Below, in pieces: positions 19,181-28,398 of a stretch of 64,000 nucleotides of DNA. The notes beneath the pieces are model-generated. The model was not told the origin of the DNA. It did not search any database and saw only the letters and a list, made by a program, of their open reading frames with translations. Position numbers and translations under genes: made by a program. Every line of letters starts with the position of its first letter. Positions within the stretch are counted from its first letter, which is position 1. The stretch is from Holtermannia corniformis. Its lineage: Eukaryota; Basidiomycota; Tremellomycetes; Holtermanniales. The stretch covers positions 13,518 to 77,517 of the forward strand of contig BCIJ01000040.1 of the NCBI GenBank assembly GCA_001599935.1, written 5' to 3'.

Positions 19181-21790
19181 ATGTCTTACTACAACCCTAG
19201 CTACCCGATCCCGGCTGGTCAGGCGGGACCGCACCACGGCGACGACTATGCGTACGCGCCGTATGCCTTCCACCCGCCTGCCTTTGATGGCCACCATGGC
19301 CACCCGCACCCTTACCCTCAACACTACCCGGCTGGACCACGCAGGCCGATCCCTCAGCCCGCTGGCCCTCCCCCTGGAGTCGAGTGGGACAGCTACGGTC
19401 CCTCCTACGGCGTGAGTGATTTGCCACCCGCCTTGATACTCCGTGCTGACTGTGCATCTCAGGCTCCGTACTCGCCACTGTTACCGCCTGGGCAGCACCA
19501 CTTTGGTCCTGGTCGTCGACACGCCTTCCCGCCGCCGCTACCACCTGCACCAGCGCACGACACAGTCGACGAAGAGCGCGAGCTAGTCGCACGCCTGGCC
19601 GCGATCCGTGCCGAAAAGGCCAAGGCTAGCGCCCGTCGTGCCCAAGAGGAACAAGCCAAAGCTCGGGTCGAGGCGCACAAAGCCCAAACTAAAACGTTCC
19701 AAGACCGGCTCGAGGCTCAACACAAGGAAGCTTTGGAGCTCGCCAAGGCTGCCAGGGAGCGCAAGCTTGCCGCCTCGCGCGACGAGAGGAAGCAGCTCCG
19801 GTCCTTCCTTGACGCCTATGGCCCTCACAAAGGGCGTCTTGTATCGGACTACGAGCCGCTCTGGAAGCCTCGTGGCGTGCCAGCTCGTGAGAGGCCCGTT
19901 CCACAGCAACCTGAGTGGGTGCAGCGTGTGCTCATCGATGATGACCACCGCCGCCGTCTTCCGACTCCACCACCCTGCCAAGCTCGCTGGGAGCAGAGGT
20001 ACGTCGTACTGCTGCACCTTTACCCTATTTCAGCACTAACCCCTGGTAGGATCCCACAAGCGCTCGACGGCACCAACGATGCCCTCGCAGCCCTCGGCTC
20101 GCTCGGTCTCCTCCCGCGCCCAGTCGAGACACGCTGCCAAGGCCCACGCACGACCGGCGAGAACATCAACGACATCCTATCGCAGTTTGGCATCCGCCCT
20201 CGCTCGTGCGCTCGCACAACCCCGCGCGTCCCGAACGAGGTGAATGACGTTTTGGGCGGTTTGTTCGGTTTCAAGATTCGCGAGGAGGAGCCGGCGTCCA
20301 CGCCTGCTGCACCAACTCCGACGCCAGCCGAGGCACCTGAGAAGAAGTCGATCGTCCCGAACGAGGTCAACGACGTGCTGGCGCAGCTCTTCGGTTTCCG
20401 GATCGAGGGTCGCGATGAAGCCGAGCAGCCGAAGACGGAGGTGACGGGCGCGCCCAAGGCAGAGCCTGTCGCTGCCGAGGCACCAGCGCCCGCATCCGAG
20501 CCAGCCGCCGCCGCTCAGGCTCAAGACCAAGTCGAGCCTACCGCCGAGGCTACCGAGGCTACCGAGTCAACCGCCGGTCCCGTCCCGAATGAAGTCAACG
20601 ACCTCCTCTCGGCCCTGTTTGGCTTCCGTGTCGAGCAAGCGACTGAAGCCGAGGCTGCTGCCGCCAAGGCGCAAGCGCAGGCCGCATCCTCATCTGGAAC
20701 CGACTCGACACCCGCGGCGCCCGTCCCGCAAGAAATCAATGATTTCTTGAGCAAGTACTGCGGTTTCTCAATCAACCCGCTTGGTCAGACCGAGGGCGAA
20801 GACGTACCTGAAGGGGTCGATCAGCAGACGCTCGAAAACGACATCAAGACGACTGCTGCGGCTGAAGAGAAGAGCAACAAGGGCAAAGGCAAGGGCGTGG
20901 CCGAAGGCGAACGTAACACCAAGCCTGCTTCTGCTGCGCCTGCTCCTACTTCCACTCCCGCTCCCGCGCCATCGTCCGACGCTCTCGCCAAGCTCGCCCA
21001 ACTGTCAAACGATCTCGCCCACCTCCGCGAATCCTTCACCTTCCCTCCTCGCCTCTCCTTTGGCCCGTCCTCCGCCGAATCGTCCACTGCCGCCCCTCCT
21101 CTCCTCTACAACTCGACCAACGCCCCCTACCACCTGCAAGCCCACCGCCTACTCCAGCTCCTGGTCGCCGCAGACGCGATCGAATCCAACGGCGACAAGG
21201 CGGTCCGTCGTGCGCGCAAGGATGTCGTCCGCCGCGTCGAGCAAGAGCTTGAAGACCTCGAGTCTCGGCGGGAGCGCGCTTGGCGTGACCCGCGGGCTGC
21301 GCGCGTAGAAGACTCGGAGGACGAGGAGAGCTCGAGTGGGAGCGAGGCCGAAGTCGACGAGAAGACTTTCGCCGCTGTCGTGGCCGACGTCAAGGGGTAT
21401 ACTGTGCCCGAGGCGACGACCGATAAATCCGGTGCGGATGAGGAGCAAGTGGCCGACACTACTCCGGCTGCGAACGACAATGTCGAACCGACTGCAGAGG
21501 CGACGCCATCGACCGAGGTGACCCCAGCCGATGAGTCTGCCAAGACTCAGACGCAACTCGTCGAGCCCGTCGAAGACAAGGTCCCGGACCAAGTCGAAGA
21601 CGTCAACCAAGAGGCTAAGGCCGAGGTCGAGATGGAAGACGAGGCTGTCGATGCAGCGGCCGAGGTTGAGACGCAAGAGAAGGCTACGGTCAAAGTCGAA
21701 GCCGAGACCGAGCCTGAGGCCAAGACCGAGAAGAAGGACAAGGCAGAGGCAGACGAGAAGAAGTCGGATGGCGGGTTTGAGATGCTCTGA
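19181..21790 (+). CDS. BAG-domain protein with repeated EVNDVL motifs
   Basis: After removal of two introns (19412-19462 and 19999-20049) the protein has 835 residues. The N-terminal ~85 residues are Pro/His/Tyr-rich. A charged coiled coil of about 90 residues follows (ELVARLAAIRAEKAKASARR onward). Then come four related motifs, VPNEVNDVLGGLFGFKI-like, each with V-P-(N/Q)-E-(V/I)-ND-(V/L/F)-L and a GF, separated by Ala/Glu/Pro linkers; two shorter variants (GTNDALAALG, GENINDILSQFG) precede them. Near residues 640-690 a BAG domain reads LLVAADAIESNGDKAVR then RKDVVRRVEQELEDLE. BAG domains bind the Hsp70 ATPase domain as nucleotide exchange factors. The C-terminal ~150 residues are strongly acidic. 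The start follows a TATA box by 61 bp. The function of the repeats is unknown. Confidence 0.8.
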   Translation: MSYYNPSYPIPAGQAGPHHGDDYAYAPYAFHPPAFDGHHGHPHPYPQHYPAGPRRPIPQPAGPPPGVEWDSYGPSYGVSDLPPALILRADCASQAPYSPLLPPGQHHFGPGRRHAFPPPLPPAPAHDTVDEERELVARLAAIRAEKAKASARRAQEEQAKARVEAHKAQTKTFQDRLEAQHKEALELAKAARERKLAASRDERKQLRSFLDAYGPHKGRLVSDYEPLWKPRGVPARERPVPQQPEWVQRVLIDDDHRRRLPTPPPCQARWEQRYVVLLHLYPISALTPGRIPQALDGTNDALAALGSLGLLPRPVETRCQGPRTTGENINDILSQFGIRPRSCARTTPRVPNEVNDVLGGLFGFKIREEEPASTPAAPTPTPAEAPEKKSIVPNEVNDVLAQLFGFRIEGRDEAEQPKTEVTGAPKAEPVAAEAPAPASEPAAAAQAQDQVEPTAEATEATESTAGPVPNEVNDLLSALFGFRVEQATEAEAAAAKAQAQAASSSGTDSTPAAPVPQEINDFLSKYCGFSINPLGQTEGEDVPEGVDQQTLENDIKTTAAAEEKSNKGKGKGVAEGERNTKPASAAPAPTSTPAPAPSSDALAKLAQLSNDLAHLRESFTFPPRLSFGPSSAESSTAAPPLLYNSTNAPYHLQAHRLLQLLVAADAIESNGDKAVRRARKDVVRRVEQELEDLESRRERAWRDPRAARVEDSEDEESSSGSEAEVDEKTFAAVVADVKGYTVPEATTDKSGADEEQVADTTPAANDNVEPTAEATPSTEVTPADESAKTQTQLVEPVEDKVPDQVEDVNQEAKAEVEMEDEAVDAAAEVETQEKATVKVEAETEPEAKTEKKDKAEADEKKSDGGFEML

Positions 21791-22050
21791 ACTGTGGAAG
21801 GCGAGTGTGTAATGCGATTGTAGATAGACACGATGAGAGTCGCATCATGACATTGTCAGCAGCGCTTTAGCGCATGATGGCACGGGCCATGTGTTCTTCA
21901 TATCACCGCGGAGCGAGGTAGTGTAGCAAGATCACTACGACGATGCTTGTACACAGTGGCATATCCCTACTCAGGGATACTTATGGAATGCATTGCACAG
22001 TGCTATAAATCAGATTGATCCAACGCGGACCTTGGTGTCTCGTTACATGC

Positions 22051-22467
22051 CTAGGTCGCAGTATAGTAGCTGGCAAAGGTCTCCTGAAAGCGCCGCCGGA
22101 AGAAATCGGCTTGCTGAATGATCGCGTCACCCTGCAAAACCTTGGTGTCCGGCTGCAGAAAAAGGTCTGCACGCGCGACAGGATCGGTAATGGCAGTGGC
22201 GGCACCAGTTAGCGCCGACTTGGCGATGGTCACGGCTGCTTTCGCGGTGGTGCACCGCATCTGACTTGCATGCACAGCGTTGGTCTGCTGCAGAACACCG
22301 AGGCGTAGATAGGCATGATTGATGTCCGTGTAGTACTCGGAGATTGCGTCAGGCTGCAGAGTGGCGTAGTGGTCGTTGATGTTCTGGCGGTACGTCTGGC
22401 AGCACGACCAGTACGTACCTGCAGCTGTTGTGTAAGCTTCATGCGCTCTTTCGAGTTGGGAAGCCAT
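22051..22467 (-). CDS. Orphan-triplet protein 1
   Basis: Single exon, 138 residues. I chose the internal ATG (MASQLERAHEAYTTAA) because it lines up with the start of the neighbouring paralogue. It is predicted to be helical and soluble, with no signal peptide. It shares with protein 2 an AYT(T/A)AA start block, a central AYLR, an A-S-Q spacer and DP-VA-ADL...QGDAI-QAD near the C-terminus. I recognise no known domain. Confidence 0.65.
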   Translation of the reverse strand: MASQLERAHEAYTTAAGTYWSCCQTYRQNINDHYATLQPDAISEYYTDINHAYLRLGVLQQTNAVHASQMRCTTAKAAVTIAKSALTGAATAITDPVARADLFLQPDTKVLQGDAIIQQADFFRRRFQETFASYYTAT

Positions 22468-22636
22468 GAAGCCATGGTCCAAGCACTGAAGCACATATAC
22501 TTCTAGAAGGTTCAGCTGCGGAGCGCATCTTCAGCTTTTCGAGGTAGCGAAGGTTGCCAGACGGGCAGAAGATACCGGTAGGACGTGCAAGATTGACATC
22601 GCATACTAAGAAGCAAGCTGACAATGGAGTTGACCG

Positions 22637-23083
22637 TCACTGAGATGTGCTGCTTCCCAACCCGTATCGACGGAAAACTTCACTGAACTGCGACCGCAAC
22701 TGATCCGCCTGAGTTCTGATGGCGTCTCCTTGAATCACTTGCAGGTCGCCCTCGAGCAACAGATCTGCGCACGCGACGGGATCAACGATGGCGCCAACAA
22801 TGGTAGCGTTCGGGCTTAGTCTCGCCGCGTCAAGAGCCGCTCTCGATGCTTCAGCCGCCTGCTTGGAGACGAAGCACTGCGAAGCCACAAGCGCTGTCGA
22901 GGTGCTGAATCGATTTTGGCGCAGATACGCGTACTCTTCCGACTTGCAGACTTGCCAAATGGAATTCGGCATGAATGACAAGTATTCACGAGTGACATTG
23001 TTGTGCAGTGCCTCGCAATCATTTCGATACTGGATAGCAGCTGCCGTGTAGGCGCTGGATGCTCCCTCTAGCTGTTGTGACAT
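22637..23083 (-). CDS. Orphan-triplet protein 2
   Basis: Single exon, 148 residues, starting MSQQLEGASSAYTAAA. The shared blocks with protein 1 are AYTAAA near residue 11, EYAYLR near 50, and VDPVACADLLLEG then VIQGDAIRTQADQLR at the C-terminus. Spacing of the blocks is the same in both. The protein is mostly helical by composition, with no membrane segment and no known family. It lies 169 bp upstream of protein 1 on the same strand, and each has room for its own promoter. Confidence 0.65.
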   Translation of the reverse strand: MSQQLEGASSAYTAAAIQYRNDCEALHNNVTREYLSFMPNSIWQVCKSEEYAYLRQNRFSTSTALVASQCFVSKQAAEASRAALDAARLSPNATIVGAIVDPVACADLLLEGDLQVIQGDAIRTQADQLRSQFSEVFRRYGLGSSTSQ

Positions 23084-23645
23084 GTCGATGCGCGGGAGGT
23101 AGAGACCTATCTACAACCCATTTGTCGATGTTGCTCAGCCCGCCGTTTGGCATCTCCTTTGGGTGGTCGTTCAACCTTTTGTCACCACTGGGCGCCCATA
23201 TTACCAAGCACACGGTTCAAAGGAGATTATGAAAAAGCGTGATGGCACTGATGGACGGTGAGAGCATGTGTTAGCGAGGCGCTAGGAGCTTGCTAGCCGC
23301 CTCCGCCTTTTGGCATTTCTGGCAGTTTCGCCAAAATCACCAAAGGGACGGTTTCGAGATTGGCTCGTCTTTCCCCATCATCGAGGGCGGCTGCAAGCTC
23401 AAAGGTTCACCCGCCATCCTCCCCTTGTTCCTCCTCTTTGTCTGCGCTCCGTTTCAGTCGCCTACGAGTTGTACTTTATGGCCTGTTGGAGCCACGTCCT
23501 GCGTCATGCATCACGTGTCTGCCGGCGTGGGCGGGCGGGCACACCCTCTACACGACGCCAGCCGAGCTGACGTGATTGCAGAAGTCCCTCAATCGCGAGT
23601 GATCATATCGATAAGTGATATACAGCGTCTACCCAGGTCCTGGCA

Positions 23646-24086
23646 CTACTTGAGCGGGCGAGGGTTGAGAGACGATACTCTGGCGTCATAAGGCACGCGA
23701 AAGACCTTGTGCGAGAATCCAACCTTCTTTTCGGCTTGATGGATGATGCGGTCTCCCTCAGAGCAAAGCTCTTCGAACTCGTTCGCTTTGCCACTTTGGG
23801 TCGCTGCCTTACTGGCGGCACGGATCAAAACGCTTCGGGCCTCACTGGCCTGCTCTCGTGCCTTGATGCACTCATCAAGGAGTTCGTTTGCATGAACGGT
23901 GATTACATTATCCTTGTGTTCGGGCTGGGCGTAATAAGTTGTCTGGGTTGAGTGGGTTCCATTCTGATCTTCGACCGTCGTTTTCTGCTGATAAAGTAGA
24001 TTGCCTGACATGGCTTGTGACATCTTCTCACTGAAAGTGTTGGCGGCCGCCGTGTACGCTTTCGAGCATTCCGAAACAGACTGCAT
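23646..24086 (-). CDS. Orphan-triplet protein 3 (diverged)
   Basis: Single exon, 146 residues from MQSVSECSKAYTAAANTF. This start was chosen because AYTAAA then falls at the same position as in the two neighbours. A longer form beginning at 24179 is open but lacks support. The central part (KTTVEDQNGTHSTQTTYYAQ) differs from the others, and the C-terminal ELCSEGDRIIHQAEKKVGF matches the LLLEGDLQVIQGDAIRTQAD block in spacing. Function unknown. Confidence 0.6.
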   Translation of the reverse strand: MQSVSECSKAYTAAANTFSEKMSQAMSGNLLYQQKTTVEDQNGTHSTQTTYYAQPEHKDNVITVHANELLDECIKAREQASEARSVLIRAASKAATQSGKANEFEELCSEGDRIIHQAEKKVGFSHKVFRVPYDARVSSLNPRPLK

Positions 24087-24558
24087 GTTGCGGTCTGTTC
24101 TTGCAGAGACAAAGCTCTGTTTTATGCGTGCCAGGATGGCCACCCTCCTTTGGCGAATCACGCCTTCTTCGCCGAGCAAGTTCTGGCTTGGTCTGTGTCT
24201 GTGGGTGACGCGCGTCGAAGCCAGATTGACAGTATTCTCGATGACGACGACTCATTTACCCGGACCGAGCTTGTCTTCGAGTGAAGATTGGTCCAGGAGA
24301 GAGGAACTATCTCACTTTGACCACGACGTTGAATCAGCCGACCCTGGTCGAAGTTAGCTGACATAGTTCACCGAAACGGTCTTCCAAGTGGTTCGCCCAC
24401 TTTGGTTGTGTCTTCATTCTGGAATTGCTACAAGGAACAGTCCTCAGGTGTGCCCAGGCAATGCAATTCGCGGGCGAAGACGTCTTCTGTCGAACGAGAC
24501 GTAGGTGCAGTTTGTACATGTGAATAGTACGCTTGGATTGTACATCATGCCATCTACG

Positions 24559-27500
24559 TCATCGCTCACCAGCCGGACCGAGTTCATATTCGAACGCCTG
24601 CGCTTGTCGGTCGTGCGTTGGCTCGCTGGGCCTTCCCCTCAACCCGTTGATGACATTGAGAGCTCGCGCGCTGGTTGCGACGAGCCAGCCGTAGGCTTCC
24701 TCGAGAACGATCTCGAGCCCATGCGCTCGGTCGTCCGTCGCAATGCCATCCTCGACGGCAGTCCACGAGTCATGCCACCCGTTGACCGAGTCAGTGGACG
24801 CCGTACGCGAGTGAGCCAGAGATTTTGAGTGGTGCTCTGACGCTTCGTGCCGCAAGACGTCCTTGACTGTCACGAGACCTACCAGCCGGCCCTCGTGGCC
24901 TACCAGTATTACGCGCGGCCTAGGCTGTCAGTAATCATAACATTGTGGGCGAAAAACTAACCCCATTCGACGGAACAGCTGCATGACAATCTCCAGCGGT
25001 AGCTTTGGGGATACGCTGAGGGGGGTCTGTGCCCGTCAGCAAGATCGTGAGAACCGAGGCAACATACCTGATCTACGTATTGACCGAGGTCAACTCGTTC
25101 AATCTCAACGTCGCTCCGTCGTCGCCCCTCCAGTCCGGCGTGCGCGGCGCGCAGCACATTGCCGCTCGGATCTCGACTTTCCTCAGATGGAAATACGAGC
25201 TCTGCTTTGCCTCGTGCGTCTTCAATGTACTCAAACGTACACAGCGCATTAGGAGAAAGGGATCGCAGGCGCTTGGCCTTGTCTGTCTGCGGTTAGTCGT
25301 GCCCAAAATGGCGCGATGACTTACCCAAGGCGAAGCGCAGTTCCGTTGTGCGGATGAAACCAAGGATCGTCGAGTCCGAAGCACTGCGCACCACAGGGAA
25401 GCCCTGATAGGAAGTGCTTTGCAGGATCTCATCTGGCGGGATGAGCCTTTGAGCGACAATGTAACTTTAGCACTTACCCAGCTCCGCCAACGGCGTCCCT
25501 GTCGACTTCATCACGACGATGTCCTTTTTCATCACGTTTCCAACTGACAAGATCAGTCACCGCAATTTTACACCCGACTTGACCCACTTGGCTCGATGAA
25601 TGCGTGGCTGCCCTCCTCAGCATCCTCCTTTTCGAGAAAGGGGAATCCGTTGAATCGGATCATCTGATCCGCCATGCCGCCGCCGCCAAATTGGTCGCTG
25701 ACGGCTTTGGTGACCAGCAGCACGATCTGTGTCATTCAGCTTCATGTCGGCCCGCGTCAGCGGCTAGACTCACCATGGTGGGTAGGATGTAGGTCAGCGC
25801 ACCGGTGAGCTCAAACATGATGACGACAACGGTAACAGTCAGCCGGGTGATGCCGCTGTGAACGGTCAGGACATGCCCTGAACTAGAGCTAGACTGCGCA
25901 CCCCAACGCAGCAGCAGCACCGAGAAAAGCATACGTCCCTGGGGTGATGCACGGCACATCAGGGCGACACGTCGCATACCACGCAGAGGTAGGATGGGCT
26001 CTGAGTACGTCGGTCAGTCGGACATTTATGACTCATGGGAGACTTACGCTTGCATCGCCTTGGACAGGATGCCGATCATCCGGCCAAACGTGGCGCCAAC
26101 AGCCATAGAAGGAACAAAAATCCCAGCAGGTACTTTGCACCCATACGAGACGATGATGAGACCTGTGCGGACAATCGTTGCAAGGAGTAAAGAGTTGACC
26201 ATTGGCCACTGCTCCTTGGTTCTGAGCTGGTCAGCTCACGAAGGCTAGGTTTGACGCAACGCACTGGCACAGTCCATCGTGATCACCACCGCCTTCGCAC
26301 TCTTTGAACAAGATCTCCATGCTCTCCGTCATGTCGATTCGAAGAAAGCGGTTCAAGTATCCGATCATGGCGGTGATGACGGCCAGCGTAACGGCTTCAG
26401 CAACGCCGTGTTGAGTCAGGTGCTTGCGCCGGAAAGCGGCGACTTGCAGGTTGAACTTCATGACGAACGCGCCGTAGAGACCCTGCAGGGTTTAGAGCCA
26501 CGCCGCTTGTTACTTGTCTCAACGTACGCCAAAGACACCAATGAGGATGTACGCCGGGATCTCAAAGTAGTGCCAATCGCGGTCGTACGAAACTTGAAAT
26601 AAAACCAGCTTGCCGGTACGAAATGGATTCATGATCTGATGCGGATGAGCCAAATTCAGTGTCTCCCTGCGCAGACCGCACCGACAGGGTAAAGGTAGCA
26701 ACTAGGGCGCAGACAAAGCTGCGCCACATTGTCTTGTTTGCAAAAGTCTGGTTCATTTCCTGCGAGTCGTCAGGTCGATGACGTGACCAGTGAATGATGC
26801 TGACCTCGATTGAGAACAGTACCCCACCGATCGGCGAGCCGAACGCGACTGCAACGCCAGCCGCACTCGACGCTGTCAGAATCTCACGCATCTTGACTGT
26901 GGCGCGTCAGCAACGATTGAACCTCTAAGGCACTCACGCTGGCTACGGTCGTACTTTGGAAACATTCTCGCAATCACATTCCCAACGCTGCACGCGACGT
27001 GGACTGATGGCCCCTCTTTCCCGACTGATAGGCCAGAGGCAATGGCGAGCGGCTGCCGTCGATCAGCATGCTGCTTGAACCGCCTGCGCACACGAACCAT
27101 TGTGAGCGCCTTGATTGCCAGTGTCGACGAGCTCAGGAAGCCCTTGATGATAAAGCCGCCAATGATACATTTGATCTCGGAGATACCAGATCCAGCCGCA
27201 TACGGTGCAAACGCACGGACGAGGAACGCAGCCGAGAATGAGAAGAGGGCCTGAAACTGTTCAGCCTCGCTGGAAGCAGATTGTATCAACGTACCGCAAC
27301 GAGCACATACGCAATGTACATGAATGGCTGAACGGCTCCCCAGTTGCGCCACTCGGCACACCCTTCGCCATCATCAGAGATCTCGAGACAGCAAGCCGAC
27401 TGTGTCAGCCACCATCCTGTGGTGCAGTAGCCAAGCTTCAGGTCGGTGAGCCACGAGGTTATGATGGACATGAGTGCGGCAACCACGCCGATGCCAATGC

Positions 27501-27937
27501 CTGGGTTGTGAGTTTATGCAGCAGCTAGGCCGTAGACATACCGACAAGCGTCACAATCACCCAGCTCTGACCCTCTTCGAGTGCAGTCCCGACTGCCCGC
27601 CAAAGCCATCCCAGTATCCCGCGTGACGAGTACATCCGCGCAAAGAAACTATTAGGATCTCTTGGCGGTTTAGTCTGCTGATGGCGTTCGTGCAGCGAGT
27701 CTTGAATCCAATCTGTCAATGTAAGTCAACCGTAGCGAACAGCATTTACGCTGACTCACCGACAGTACTAAAGTCCTCATACCGCCTGAACACACAATCA
27801 GCTCGATTGACGCCGTGATCGTCCCAACTACACGCACCGGATCTCGTCAATCCCGGCCTCGTCGCCTTTGCCGGGGATCAAGTGAACGCGGTCGCTTGAC
27901 GCGTCGGCAGCCTCGCTAGGCCCCGGAGGATACGCCA
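24559..27937 (-). CDS. CLC-family chloride/proton antiporter with CBS domains
   Basis: A minus-strand gene of about a dozen exons starting [20 protein letters not shown]. All CLC landmarks are readable: [14 protein letters not shown] (GSGIPE motif), [15 protein letters not shown] (GKEGP with the gating glutamate), [12 protein letters not shown] joined by an intron (near 26,760-26,805) to [12 protein letters not shown], and [15 protein letters not shown] (GxFxP). Splicing creates the Glu-Glu pair whose second member acts as the proton glutamate in exchangers such as ClC-5 and Gef1, so an antiporter is more likely than a channel. Two CBS-type segments lie in the C-terminal part: [19 protein letters not shown] with [17 protein letters not shown], and [20 protein letters not shown] with GLVTVKDVL. 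Likely endosomal or vacuolar. Confidence 0.92.
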
Positions 27938-28398
27938 TGGTTCTTCCACGCCGTTCAGACTATGCCAAAACTCTTCCAAGACTCCCAGTTGATGATCTTA
28001 TTCCATAGTATGGTGCTCGCGAGTTGCTACTGCCACGCGCCGCGCGACAATCACGTGATTTGGCAGTAAAACAAAAAAAGATAAATTGGAATACTCCCGC
28101 GCAATCCGTTGTCTGACGAGGCTCCGTTCACACAGCCTTCATCTTCCGCCCTCCCACCCATCCGATACCAGTGCATTGCATCCACAGACGCTTGACATCA
28201 CCGGCACTCGCGGCTGCTGTGGGGATCACGTAGTGTAACAGTCTGTTAAAGTAGCACGTCGCCAGGCCCAGAGACAGGCGCAGAGGGAGCGTGGGAAAAA
28301 GGGGTGGGGAGCAGAGCACGAGCCGCGGAAGTTGGCGTCTGGTGATTCAGGCTCGCTCGCGTCTAGCGCAGCGCGTCAACCTCGCGAGCAAACACCGT
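27938..28398. promoter_or_regulatory. Divergent promoter region (CLC / PNUTS-like)
   Basis: 461 bp between two start codons facing away from each other. A short A-rich run (AAAACAAAAAAAGATAAA, about 28,070-28,087) may aid nucleosome exclusion. No TATA box was identified. Confidence 0.4.
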
